Program-made: the position numbers and the translations under genes
Assembly: GCF_002250655.1 (NCBI RefSeq)
Contig: NZ_NOZR01000001.1
Location: 62,001 to 126,000, forward strand
Direction of reading: 5' to 3'
Source: Mycolicibacterium sphagni
GTDB taxonomy: Bacteria > Actinomycetota > Actinomycetes > Mycobacteriales > Mycobacteriaceae
DNA length: 64,000 bases
Shown: one piece after another, positions 46,757-54,751 of the stretch
Layout of the letters: each line of letters starts with the position of its first letter
Position numbering within the stretch: position 1 is the first letter of the stretch
The notes under the pieces: generated by a model
Databases searched by the model: none
The model's input: the letters and a program-made list of their open reading frames with translations, nothing else
Told to the model about the DNA's origin: nothing

Positions 46757-46781
46757 ACGCCCGTTGGACGTGAAGGGAAAC
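46757..46781 (-). promoter_or_regulatory. candidate SigF/SigB-type promoter of the csbD-like gene
   Basis: Reading the minus strand, GTTT (46781-46778), 15 bases, then GGGCGT (46762-46757), 27 bases before the ATG. It resembles the mycobacterial SigF pattern GTTT-N15-17-GGGTAT with two differences in the -10. Confidence 0.35.
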
Positions 46782-46911
46782 TCCCTATCTGCCTGCTGTG
46801 GTCTTCCCGTCGACGGGCGGACGCAAACGGTCTCACCCGCCCGTGGCGCGGGAAACCCGTGTGGCATCGCGCACACTAAGCGTCTAGCTGCACGTCTTGT
46901 GGCGACGTGCG

Positions 46912-48363
46912 TCAGCCCAACCCGATTCGAGGCAATGGCGGAAGGCCGGGGATGTGGGGTGGCGGCGGCAGACCAGGAATCAGCGGGGCTCTCGTCGTCG
47001 TGGTGTCCCACTCGGTGGTGGTAGTCGGCGTCGTGGTGGTGGTAGTCGGCGTCGTCGTCGTGGTGGTCGGCGTCGTCGTGGTGGTCGGTGTTGTCGTGAT
47101 CGTCGTTTCCACGGTGACAACGGTGGTCTGCGGTGCCGGCGCCTGCTCGGTGACGGTACTGACGGGCGCTCTGGTCATCGTCACGGTCTCGGTCGGCGCG
47201 GGCGCGGGCGCCGCCGGCGCTTGCGGTGGTGGCGGCGCAACGCTCGGCACGGAATTGACCGCGGTGACCGGAGCCGGGTTCACCGTTGGAGTGCTGGGTG
47301 TATCTGGGGTGCTGGCACCGGTGAGGGTGTACGCGAACCCGCCGACCGCGACCGCGGCGATGGCGGCGGCCCCGCCGAGCAGCAACGGAACGCTGCGAGT
47401 CAGGCCCGATCCGCGCCGCTTGGGCGGGTCGTCCCCCAGGACGCAGAGGTCGTCGTCGCTGTCGCCGTAGTCGTCGTAGCCCCGGTAGTCGTAGTCGCTG
47501 TAGCTGTAGGACTGGCCTTGCGAGACTGGTTCGTCCGGAGTTTCGTCAGCCGACCACGCCAGCGCGGCGGCCATCGTCGCCGACTGCGGACCGACGTCGG
47601 CGATCAATGGCGCCGGCGCCAGCCCGGTCGGCGCGTCGGCCGCCAGCTGGCGGGCTGCGGCCAAGCTCGCCCCGAGCGCCGCATCGAGTTGCGGATGCGC
47701 CGAGACTGTGACCGGGAGTCCCAGATCCGAGAGTTGTTGGACCACAATCGGTGTCGACGCTTCATCTCCAATGGCGGTGACGGCGCTGATATCGGTGCGG
47801 GAAATCCTGGCCCGGTCCAGCACGCCGTCGAGAGCTGCGCCGGAGAACTCCGTCAACCGCTCGGTCTCGCCGATCTGGCGGTAGTCGGCGCCGGCATCGG
47901 CCAGCGTGACGGTGGCATCAGTAGGCCGGACGTCGCACACGACGATCACGCCGCGGCCCGGCAGCCCGGGATCACGCTGTAGCGAGCGCAACGCGGCGGT
48001 GGCATCGGAAACGAGGACCGGTGGCGGCGTGCCTGCCATCCCGGGCAGGCTCCAGATCGCATCGCGCAAGGCGTCGCGGCGGCCGGGGCCCCAGTGCGCC
48101 GGAACCGCGATGCCGGCCACGGCCGCGAGCCCGCATCCGTCGGCATCGGCCAGCGCGGACAAGGCGAGGGCAAGCAGCTGCTCGGCGCGGTAGGCGATGC
48201 CGTCGTCCCCCACCAAGGGCGCCGGGTCGCCGACCCGTTCGACGAAACCGGTCCACACCTGGTCACCGAGGGCCAACTCGGGGGGACAGATGACCGCCGC
48301 CGACCCGGCGCGCGCGGCGACCAGGCTCGTCGTGCCCACGGAGATTCCCAGTGGTTCGGTCAT
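46912..48363 (-). CDS. membrane-anchored Hsp70/actin-like domain protein with Thr/Pro-rich tail
   Basis: The 483-residue product has an N-terminal actin-like ATPase fold (MTEPLGISVGTTSLVAARAG; VLVSDATAALRSL; GRGVIVVCDV; a phosphate-2-like region), but without the full DnaK sequence and without a substrate-binding domain. An acidic Tyr/Asp linker (about 278-305) and one membrane helix (LLLGGAAAIAAVAVGGFAYTL, about 325-345) follow. Outside is a 130-residue Pro/Thr tail with repeated TPTTTTT units. This is the mycobacterial Hsp70-like membrane protein type; its job is unknown, probably envelope-related. Confidence 0.75.
   Translation of the reverse strand: MTEPLGISVGTTSLVAARAGSAAVICPPELALGDQVWTGFVERVGDPAPLVGDDGIAYRAEQLLALALSALADADGCGLAAVAGIAVPAHWGPGRRDALRDAIWSLPGMAGTPPPVLVSDATAALRSLQRDPGLPGRGVIVVCDVRPTDATVTLADAGADYRQIGETERLTEFSGAALDGVLDRARISRTDISAVTAIGDEASTPIVVQQLSDLGLPVTVSAHPQLDAALGASLAAARQLAADAPTGLAPAPLIADVGPQSATMAAALAWSADETPDEPVSQGQSYSYSDYDYRGYDDYGDSDDDLCVLGDDPPKRRGSGLTRSVPLLLGGAAAIAAVAVGGFAYTLTGASTPDTPSTPTVNPAPVTAVNSVPSVAPPPPQAPAAPAPAPTETVTMTRAPVSTVTEQAPAPQTTVVTVETTITTTPTTTTTPTTTTTTPTTTTTTPTTTTEWDTTTTRAPLIPGLPPPPHIPGLPPLPRIGLG
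47005..47100. repeat. imperfect tandem GTCGGCGTCGTCGTGGTG repeat
   Basis: About five imperfect copies of an 18-24-base unit built from GTCGGCGTCGTCGTGGTG (plus-strand) encode the Thr-Pro repeats of the preceding gene's tail. Length polymorphism between strains would be expected by slippage. Confidence 0.75.
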
Positions 48364-48473
48364 TTAGCCATGATCACCACGGCTCACCGCCGATGTCACC
48401 CAGGCGCGCCGAATCGGCGCAAGGCCATAACCGAACTGTGACGCTATGACTTAACTGTGGCTTTGCTTGGTGC

Positions 48474-49103
48474 TCATTGAGTTTGCCCGTGCCGATCCAG
48501 GTAGGCGCAGATCACATCGACCAGTGCCGACAGTTCCCGGCTGGTGTCCAGCGGGCCGGCCATGACCAGCTGCGAGATCACCAGGCCGCGCATGGTGGCC
48601 CAGATCAAGTCACCGACCGCCGCGGCGTGCGGACTGTCCAGCCCCTCGGCGATATCGCGACTCAAATCGGTGATGGCTCTTTGCAATTCGACGAGGTGTC
48701 GGGTTGCCCGCTTGTCGCGCATCGCCCGGGTGCCGATGAGGATCTCCAACGACGCCCGCGACGTCGGGCTGGAGAACACGTCCCACGCGGCGTGCACCAC
48801 CAATTCGACTCGCTTGCGGAGGGTTTGCGCAACCGACGAGGGCGGCAGATTGCGCAGCGAATCGAGCAGCTCGGTGAAGCCGCGGTCGACGACGGCCATC
48901 AGCAGGCCGTCGCGATCACCGAAGTGATACTGCACCACGCCCCAGGTGACGCCGGCGCGTTCGGCGATGTGCTTGGCGCTGGCGGCGGCGTACCCCTCGT
49001 CAATCACGCAGCGCACCGTCTCGTCGAGAACGGCGTCGCGAGTGCGGTCGGCGCGCTGTTGGCTGCCGCCCGGTGGTCGCCGCGGCGCGATGCTGGGCGT
49101 CAC
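48474..49103 (-). CDS. TetR family transcriptional regulator
   Basis: The 209-residue product has a helix-turn-helix (LDETVRCVIDEGYAAASAKHIAERAG, then VTWGVVQYHFGDRDGLLMAVV) and a ligand domain with SSPTSRASLEILIGTRAM. The GTG at 49103 overlaps the stop of the dihydrodipicolinate-reductase-like gene (GTGA). As the third gene after the SDR gene it is probably the regulator of this catabolic locus, binding near the inverted repeat at 51056-51088 in the divergent promoter. Confidence 0.88.
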   Translation of the reverse strand: MTPSIAPRRPPGGSQQRADRTRDAVLDETVRCVIDEGYAAASAKHIAERAGVTWGVVQYHFGDRDGLLMAVVDRGFTELLDSLRNLPPSSVAQTLRKRVELVVHAAWDVFSSPTSRASLEILIGTRAMRDKRATRHLVELQRAITDLSRDIAEGLDSPHAAAVGDLIWATMRGLVISQLVMAGPLDTSRELSALVDVICAYLDRHGQTQ

Positions 49104-50167
49104 CACATCACCGTGTTGCCGTGCGCTGCAGGTAAGTCCTTGACCGACAACAGGCCCGGCGGTGCGGCGCACACCGCATCGATGGCGTTGACGGCGCGGG
49201 CCGCAGTGGAGATGACCCCGCCGTCGTTGTGGTCGACGCCACCCAGGCCGAGGTGGGTGTTGATCTCCACTCCGGGATTGCCGTGCACCACAACCCGGTG
49301 CACTCCGAGCCGCCCGTCGGGCGGATACGGCCAGTCCGGCGCGGTGACCGGCGTGAGCCGGTTGACGTGCTCCATGGTGATCACCGGGTGCCCGTCGCGG
49401 ATTCCCTCCACCGCGAACCGGACAGCGGCCACATGGCCGGGCGGCACGCTCATCATCGTGCAGTCGATCTGCTCGGGTGTCACCCAGTTCTCGTGCCGCT
49501 CGCGCACCTCGTCGAGGCTGACGCCGAGTATCTCGGCCAGCGAGCGCACCTGCCCACCCCACAGCGAGGTCAGCACACCCGGGGCGAACATGATCGGGGT
49601 GTGATCCGGTGTGGTGCCGAAACCGAAGCTGACGCCGGTGAACTCGGCATCGTCGTAGCTGCCGTAGTCGCAGATCTCTGAGACCGTGATCGCGGTGGCC
49701 CGCCCGGCCAACGTCAGCGCGGTGTAGACGAGGCTGTCACCGGAGTAGCCCGGGTCGACGCCGTTGATGTAGAGCGAGGTGCCGCCCTCGGCGCAGGCCG
49801 CGGCCAGCGGCTCACGAATCCAGGCGTCAGCCTGGTGCGGGGCGACCAGCCACACCATCGAGGTGCCGACAACGTTGGTGCCCGCGCGCAGGAATCGGCA
49901 GATCTCCTCGATCGCCTGCTGCGGGCGCATTTCGGCCTGCGAGGTGTAGACCACGCAGTCGGCACCCAGGTCCACCAGAGCGTCGATGTCGTTGGTGGCG
50001 ATGACCCCGGTAGGCTCGGACAGGCCGCAGACCCCGGCGGCGTCACGGCCCACCTTGTCGGCGCCGTGGGCGTGCAGTCCAACTAGCTGCAGGCCGGGCC
50101 GCTCGATGATCATCGGCAGAGCGTGCTTTCCGACATTGCCGGTGGCGAACTGGATGACGCGCTTCAC
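49100..50167 (-). CDS. dihydrodipicolinate reductase N-terminal-like NAD(P)-binding protein
   Basis: The 355-residue product has a Rossmann start KRVIQFATGNVGKHALPMIIERPGLQLVGLH like DapB, but with a different C-terminal domain (GVDPGYSGDSLVYTALTLAGRATAITVSEICDYGSYDD). This group is abundant in mycobacteria as an NAD(P)H-dependent amine or aldehyde dehydrogenase-like family and is often placed in lipid or sterol degradation loci. Reaction unknown. The start GTG 50167 overlaps the SDR stop (GTGA). Confidence 0.8.
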   Translation of the reverse strand: MKRVIQFATGNVGKHALPMIIERPGLQLVGLHAHGADKVGRDAAGVCGLSEPTGVIATNDIDALVDLGADCVVYTSQAEMRPQQAIEEICRFLRAGTNVVGTSMVWLVAPHQADAWIREPLAAACAEGGTSLYINGVDPGYSGDSLVYTALTLAGRATAITVSEICDYGSYDDAEFTGVSFGFGTTPDHTPIMFAPGVLTSLWGGQVRSLAEILGVSLDEVRERHENWVTPEQIDCTMMSVPPGHVAAVRFAVEGIRDGHPVITMEHVNRLTPVTAPDWPYPPDGRLGVHRVVVHGNPGVEINTHLGLGGVDHNDGGVISTAARAVNAIDAVCAAPPGLLSVKDLPAAHGNTVMW

Positions 50168-51030
50168 AGCAGATCCGTGATGGTCTTGAGGCCTGCCTCG
50201 TACAGCACGCCGGGCATCATTCCGCCGTCGATCTCGATCGTAGTGCCGTTGATGAAATCGGCTGTCCCACTGGACAAGAACACCACCGCGCGGCCGACTT
50301 CGGCCGGCTCTCCGGCGCGGTTCATGGGTACGGCGTGGAAGTACTTCTCGCCCGTCGGGTCGTCCTTGGGGAGCACAAAGGATTTGAAATTGTCGGTCAT
50401 CGTCGGACCGAGCGCCAGACAGTTCACCCGAACTTTCGGCCCCCACTCCTCGGCCAGCGAACGGGTCAGATGGTTCAGGCCGGATTTGGCCGCACCGTAA
50501 GACACCAGCGTCGGCGAACCGGCGGGATGCCCTGCGCCACTGGAGATGTTGACGATCGAGCCGATGCCGTCCTGCTCCCGCATCTGCCGAAAAACCCGAA
50601 TGGCGAACCACATCGGGCTGATCAGGTTCATCTGAATGGCGAAGGCGTGGAACAACACCGTGCGTTCGTAGTCGTCGGCGGAATTCGGTGCGCCCTGGAT
50701 GCGCGAGACGAGCTCCGGAATGTCCTCGACGTGCGGTGCGGGCACCGTCCCGCCGGCATTGTTCACCAGGATGTCGATGCGGCCGTAGTCCGCGACCACG
50801 GCGTCGACGAACGTGTCGATTGCCCGGTAGTCCCCCTGATCGCAGACCCGCTGCGAGGACCGGGCCAGCCACTCCGGGTGGTCAGCCACTCCCGGTATGG
50901 CATCCAGCGGCCCGCGCGAGCAGCCGATGACCGTGGCCCCGGCGCGCAGCAATTCGTGTGCGATACCGAGGCCGACGCCTCGGCTGGTGCCGGTGACGAC
51001 GGCGACCTTGCCGTCCAAGGGTGTTGACAC
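50164..51030 (-). CDS. short-chain dehydrogenase/reductase
   Basis: The 288-residue SDR has the cofactor loop VVTGTSRGVGLGIA, NNAG at about 92-95, and the catalytic Ser-Tyr-Lys in NISSGAG...SYGAAKSG. The C-terminal GTADFINGTTIEIDGGMM is family typical. It probably oxidises or reduces a hydroxyacyl-CoA or steroid-like alcohol. The GTG start at 51030 faces the divergent thiolase gene over an 88-base promoter region with an inverted repeat. It heads SDR-reductase-TetR. Confidence 0.9.
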   Translation of the reverse strand: MSTPLDGKVAVVTGTSRGVGLGIAHELLRAGATVIGCSRGPLDAIPGVADHPEWLARSSQRVCDQGDYRAIDTFVDAVVADYGRIDILVNNAGGTVPAPHVEDIPELVSRIQGAPNSADDYERTVLFHAFAIQMNLISPMWFAIRVFRQMREQDGIGSIVNISSGAGHPAGSPTLVSYGAAKSGLNHLTRSLAEEWGPKVRVNCLALGPTMTDNFKSFVLPKDDPTGEKYFHAVPMNRAGEPAEVGRAVVFLSSGTADFINGTTIEIDGGMMPGVLYEAGLKTITDLL

Positions 51031-51055
51031 TGTGAGCTACCTCTCCAGAGACTCT

Positions 51056-51088
51056 CATTAAGTGCTCAATATGATTACATGCTTAATG
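51056..51088. promoter_or_regulatory. inverted repeat in the SDR/thiolase divergent promoter
   Basis: CATTAAG (51056-51062) and CTTAATG (51082-51088) are perfect inverted copies 19 bases apart in an AT-rich promoter patch between the two divergent operons. A regulator such as the TetR at 48474-49103 could bind here. Confidence 0.4.
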
Positions 51089-51118
51089 TTATTGGGCAAT
51101 GACACGAAGGGCGGCGGC

Positions 51119-52324
51119 ATGGGTCTGCGCGGAGAAGCCGCGATCGTCGGCTACACCGAACTCCCCTCCACCAAACGGCCGACCGGGCCGTTGGAGTTCA
51201 CCCTCGAGCAGTGGGCCCGGCTGGCAGCGGCCGCGTTGGACGACGCCGGCTTGTCGGCCTCCGACGTCGATGGCATCTGTACCACTCATCTGCAGGAGTC
51301 GCAGATCTTCGTGCCGTCGACCGTCATCGAATACCTGGGCATCAAGGCTAATTTCGCGGAGAAGGTCGACCTCGGCGGGGCGAGCGCGGCGGCGATGGTG
51401 TGGCGCGCCGCGGCGGCCATCGAGCTGGGGTTGTGCAACGCCGTGCTGTGCGTGATCCCGGCAACGGCCATGACCCCGACCAGTGAGCACAAACCGCTGG
51501 ATATGACGGAGATGATGTACTTCGGGGCGTCGAGCAACCGGTACGGCTCGCCGCAGGCCGAATTCGAGATTCCCTACGGCAATCTCGGACAGAACGGGCC
51601 CTACGGCCAGGTCGCGACCCTCTACGGCGCCACCTACGGCTACGACGAACGCACGATGGCCAAAATCAGCGTCGACCAGCGGGTCAATGCCAACCACACG
51701 CCAGGGGCGATCTTCCACGACACCCCGATCACCGTCGACGACGTCGTGAACAGCCCCGTCATCGCCGCACCGCTGCACATGTTGGAGATCGTGATGCCGG
51801 TCATGGGGGGCTCGGCGGTCGTCGTAGCCAACGCCGACCTGGCCCGCCGCGGCGCCAACCGGCCGGTATGGATCAAGGGATTCGGCGAGCGGGTGCCCTA
51901 CAAGACCCCCACCTACGCCCACGAGCTTCTGCAGACACCGATGATCAAGGCTGCCGGGTCCGCGTTTGCGATGGCCGGGCTGACACCGGCCGAGATGGAC
52001 ATGGTGTCGATCTACGACTGCTACACGATCACCGTGCTGCTCAGCCTCGAAGACGCGGGCTTCTGCGAGAAGGGTAAGGGCCTGCAGTTCATCGCCGAGC
52101 ACGACCTCACGTTCCGCGGCGACTTCCCGATGAACACCGCCGGCGGCCAGCTGGGCTACGGGCAGGCCGGTACCGCCGGCGGTATGCACCACATCTGTGA
52201 TGCCACCCGCCAGATCATGGGCCGCTCGGGTGCCACCCAGGTCCCCGACTGCAACCGCGCCTTCGTCTCCGGCAACGGCGGCATCCTGAGTGAACAGACC
52301 ACCCTCGTGCTGGAAGGTGATTAG
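51119..52324 (+). CDS. thiolase-like acetyl-CoA acetyltransferase / lipid-transfer protein
   Basis: The 401-residue thiolase-fold protein has the SCP-x/Ltp pattern: EAAIVGYTELPSTKRPTGP, GGASAAAMVWRAAAAI, DMVSIYDCYTITVLLSLEDAGFCEKG, and the C-terminal NTAGGQLGYGQAGTAGGMHHICDATRQI. Such proteins, paired with a DUF35 partner, act as thiolases or retro-aldolases in degradation of sterol side chains and branched acyl-CoA. ATG 51119 follows AAGGGCGG. It is 2 bases before the DUF35 gene, which supports a heteromeric complex. Confidence 0.88.
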   Translation: MGLRGEAAIVGYTELPSTKRPTGPLEFTLEQWARLAAAALDDAGLSASDVDGICTTHLQESQIFVPSTVIEYLGIKANFAEKVDLGGASAAAMVWRAAAAIELGLCNAVLCVIPATAMTPTSEHKPLDMTEMMYFGASSNRYGSPQAEFEIPYGNLGQNGPYGQVATLYGATYGYDERTMAKISVDQRVNANHTPGAIFHDTPITVDDVVNSPVIAAPLHMLEIVMPVMGGSAVVVANADLARRGANRPVWIKGFGERVPYKTPTYAHELLQTPMIKAAGSAFAMAGLTPAEMDMVSIYDCYTITVLLSLEDAGFCEKGKGLQFIAEHDLTFRGDFPMNTAGGQLGYGQAGTAGGMHHICDATRQIMGRSGATQVPDCNRAFVSGNGGILSEQTTLVLEGD

Positions 52325-52326
52325 TC

Positions 52327-52737
52327 ATGGGCGATTTCGTCAAGCCGATGCCGATCCCGACGCCGACCACCCAACCGTTCTGGGATGCACTGGCCGAACA
52401 CAAGATCCGTATTCAATACTCGCCGTCGTCGCAGAGCTACGTGTTCTATCCCCGCGTCCTGGCGCCCGGCACGCTGGCCGACGACCTGGAGTGGCGGGAG
52501 ATCTCGGGGGCAGCCTCGCTCTATACCTACACCGTGGCGTACCGGCCGGTGGCCCCGCATTTCGCCGGGGATGTGCCGCAGCTGCTCGCGGTCGTGCAGT
52601 GGGACGAGGGCCCTCGGTTCTCCACCGAGATCGTGAACGCCGAGCCGGCCGATCTTCACGTCGGCATGCGGCTGCGGCCGGTGCTCTTCGACTACCCCGC
52701 CGACAACGTGACGATGCTGCGCTACGAGCCCGCGTGA
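52327..52737 (+). CDS. DUF35 OB-fold protein, zinc ribbon lost
   Basis: The 136-residue product is the usual partner of Ltp-type thiolases: N-terminal helix (QPFWDALAEHKIRIQY), then the OB fold (GAASLYTYTVAYRPVAPHF; DVPQLLAVVQWDEGPR). The rubredoxin-like zinc-ribbon Cys residues that normally lie between these are replaced (YSPSSQSYVFYPR), so zinc cannot be bound in the usual way. The acyl-CoA-binding OB part appears intact. It follows the thiolase by 2 bases and overlaps no gene; 1 base separates it from the convergent kinase stop. Confidence 0.85.
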   Translation: MGDFVKPMPIPTPTTQPFWDALAEHKIRIQYSPSSQSYVFYPRVLAPGTLADDLEWREISGAASLYTYTVAYRPVAPHFAGDVPQLLAVVQWDEGPRFSTEIVNAEPADLHVGMRLRPVLFDYPADNVTMLRYEPA

Positions 52738-52738
52738 C

Positions 52739-53209
52739 CTAGCCGACTCTGGAGTCGACGTCGTTTTGGCGGGCTGCGTGGAAGTTCTCGAAACGCAAGC
52801 ACACCGTGGTGCCCAGCGCAGAGGTGTCAATGGTGAGGTCATCGGACAACGCCCGCATCAGCGGGATCCCCCGACCGCGGCTGCGACTGCATGTGGCTGG
52901 GGTCGGTTCACGCCAGCTGCCCTGGTCGGTGACGGTGATCGTGAGGGTGCCGCCGACGCGGACGGCTTCGACATCAATGGTGCCGGAAATGCCGCTCTGC
53001 AGGTAGGCAAACTCGGCGGTATTGGCTAGCGCTTCGTTGACCGCAAGGACGACGTCGCTGAACCGAACCTTGTCGAGATCCCCACGCGTGCGCAGCCAGG
53101 TCGCGAACTCATCGCGGATCCTGGCTGCGTTGTGCGCATCAGCGACGACATTGTTACGAATGAAGCGGTCGCCGTCGGCTGGGCTACAGGGGTAACTCGG
53201 TGTCGTCAT
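52739..53209 (-). CDS. anti-sigma factor/HATPase_c serine kinase (RsbW-like)
   Basis: The 156-residue GHKL-ATPase protein resembles RsbW/SpoIIAB: N-box DVVLAVNEALANTAEFAY (Glu and Asn for Mg-ATP), G1 TVTDQGSWREP, and G2 SRGRGIPLMRALSDDL. It may phosphorylate an anti-anti-sigma factor and bind a sigma factor. It lies 34 bases after the STAS-domain gene, the natural partner, and the two form a partner-switch module. No sigma factor gene is next to them. Confidence 0.88.
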   Translation of the reverse strand: MTTPSYPCSPADGDRFIRNNVVADAHNAARIRDEFATWLRTRGDLDKVRFSDVVLAVNEALANTAEFAYLQSGISGTIDVEAVRVGGTLTITVTDQGSWREPTPATCSRSRGRGIPLMRALSDDLTIDTSALGTTVCLRFENFHAARQNDVDSRVG

Positions 53210-53243
53210 GGCGAATCCCGTATACCCAACTTCCCCGAATTAC

Positions 53244-53630
53244 TCACCCGAGCGCCGCGCGTGCCTCTTCCAATGTCTCGTATAGACCGACGATGTCGGC
53301 CAAACCGACCAATTTGAGCGGTCGGCTAGTCGCGGGCCCGCTGGCCACGACACCGAAGCCCGTCTCTGCGGGAGCCTTGTCCCGGGCTGCGACCAGCACA
53401 CCCATTCCCGCCGAAGCGAGGAAGTCGACGCCGGAGAGGTCGACGATGATGGCGGCCGGGTCCTTTTTCAGAGAGGTGGCGATGCTGGTCTCCAGTTGCG
53501 GTGACGTCAGCATGTCAACCACTCCGGATGCGGAGATGACGACAGTACGCCCGAACCACTCCTCGTCGATCACGCAACCTGTGTTGGCAGCGGTAGTCGT
53601 ACCGGTGGTGGCAGTGGCTTGCTCGTCCAA
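53244..53630 (-). CDS. STAS domain anti-anti-sigma factor
   Basis: The 128-residue product has a STAS fold with the switch segment VDLSGVDFLASAGMGVLVAA, whose Ser (in LASAG) is the expected phosphorylation site. The N-terminal 20 residues are Thr/Ala-rich and specific. The start is a TTG at 53630 with AGGTG 6 bases upstream; TTG may limit expression. It is upstream of the RsbW-like kinase. Dephosphorylated, it would sequester the kinase and free the sigma factor. Confidence 0.88.
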   Translation of the reverse strand: MDEQATATTGTTTAANTGCVIDEEWFGRTVVISASGVVDMLTSPQLETSIATSLKKDPAAIIVDLSGVDFLASAGMGVLVAARDKAPAETGFGVVASGPATSRPLKLVGLADIVGLYETLEEARAALG

Positions 53631-54062
53631 AATTCACCTCACTAGCGCGCGCCGGACGGCGCACTCGCTTAGATCATGCCTGCGCGGCTGCCGTCTGAAC
53701 CTGGCAAGAACTTACTAGCAGTTCTGCGCCGAGTTTCTTCCGGCGCGGTGTCGGGACCGGGAAATCAACCGGGACGACCGTTCCAGGCTAACGCACATCG
53801 TCCTGGGATGCGGCAACGACAGCGCCTTACCAGCAGGTTCCACTCTCGCCCAAACCAGCAACCAGGCGCAGAAGGGCCAGAGAAACGCATCGTTTCGTCG
53901 ATCTCGGCGCGCGTGGATGCCTGATTCCAACGCTCACGTGACGGCTAATTCTCCTGCGCCGACGCTGCCGCCCGGGCCCAAGCTGCCACCGGCCAGCCGC
54001 CCTGCTGATGCCGCGGAGGCCAGTACGGCCGGCGACCCAGTGGCGAATCACGGCGTCGCGGT
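53631..54062. other. gene-free stretch between STAS gene and TetR gene
   Basis: About 430 bases without a convincing gene. The end near 53631-53720 must hold the STAS promoter and leader; a small GCGCCG-GA-CGGCGC hairpin (53649-53662) lies in it. The remainder is high-GC with only short overlapping frames, and I see no RNA gene or repeat. Confidence 0.5.
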
Positions 54063-54749
54063 TCACGCCCCGGCAGCCGGCTCAAGAGGCAGTTCGTACT
54101 GGCTTGCGATCCCCTTCAGCAGCAGGGTGACCTGCTGCTGAAAGGCCTCGCTGTCGAACGGATCGTTGCCGGATTCCGCGATGGCCCGTAATGCCGGATA
54201 TTCCGTGGGAGCTCGTCGTGCGAGAAGCGTGAAGATGCGGGCACGCCACGGCTGGCCGACTTCGGCGTTCAGGTGCTCCCGGTGCGCTTCGCTGACACTG
54301 CCGATCGCCAGGGCGCTGACCGCGGCCCACACCGCAATGGCGTCGTCAGGCGCTAAGCCATTGCTGTGCAACGCATCCAGCGCGTCACCGATGTAGGCCA
54401 TCTCTCCGTCGTCGCGCACCCCGCCGCTGACGAATTTCTCCAGCAGCGCAGGCTCGGCGGCCAGCACAGTACGGACGTAGGTGGCATAGCTGCGCAGCCA
54501 GGTGGCCCAATGCCCGCCGCGGTACGGCGGTGGTGGGGATTGGGCCAGCGCGCCTTCGGCGGCCAGCCCAAGGAGTTCGTCCTGGTTCTTCACATGGTGG
54601 TAGAGGCCGGGCAGGCTGATGCCGAGATGCTCGGCTACGCGCCGCATCGTGACGTTGTCGGGCCCGATATCGAGTGCCGCCCTGGCGATGGCGATCTTGT
54701 CGACGCGCGGCGGACGACCCCGGCGCGGCACCGACCGGGTCTTGTCCAT
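54063..54749 (-). CDS. TetR family transcriptional regulator
   Basis: The 228-residue product has a helix-turn-helix (VDKIAIARAALDIGPDNVTMRRVAEHLGI, then SLPGLYHHVKNQDELLGLA) and a TetR_C domain of the Tn10 TetR-like type. I use ATG 54749; a TTG at 54773, overlapping the upstream gene, is possible. It follows the molybdopterin oxidoreductase by 2 bases and is likely co-transcribed. The almost ideal palindrome at 57043-57067, in front of that operon, is its probable operator, giving autoregulation. Confidence 0.88.
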   Translation of the reverse strand: MDKTRSVPRRGRPPRVDKIAIARAALDIGPDNVTMRRVAEHLGISLPGLYHHVKNQDELLGLAAEGALAQSPPPPYRGGHWATWLRSYATYVRTVLAAEPALLEKFVSGGVRDDGEMAYIGDALDALHSNGLAPDDAIAVWAAVSALAIGSVSEAHREHLNAEVGQPWRARIFTLLARRAPTEYPALRAIAESGNDPFDSEAFQQQVTLLLKGIASQYELPLEPAAGA

Positions 54750-54751
54750 CG

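Noticed and set aside
47005..47100. Possible CRISPR-like repeats
   Set aside because: Repeats are contiguous, imperfect, without spacers and encode Thr-Pro units of a protein; not a CRISPR array.
53676..53924. 82-residue plus-strand frame in the gap before the TetR gene
   Set aside because: Low-complexity basic product without ribosome site or domain.
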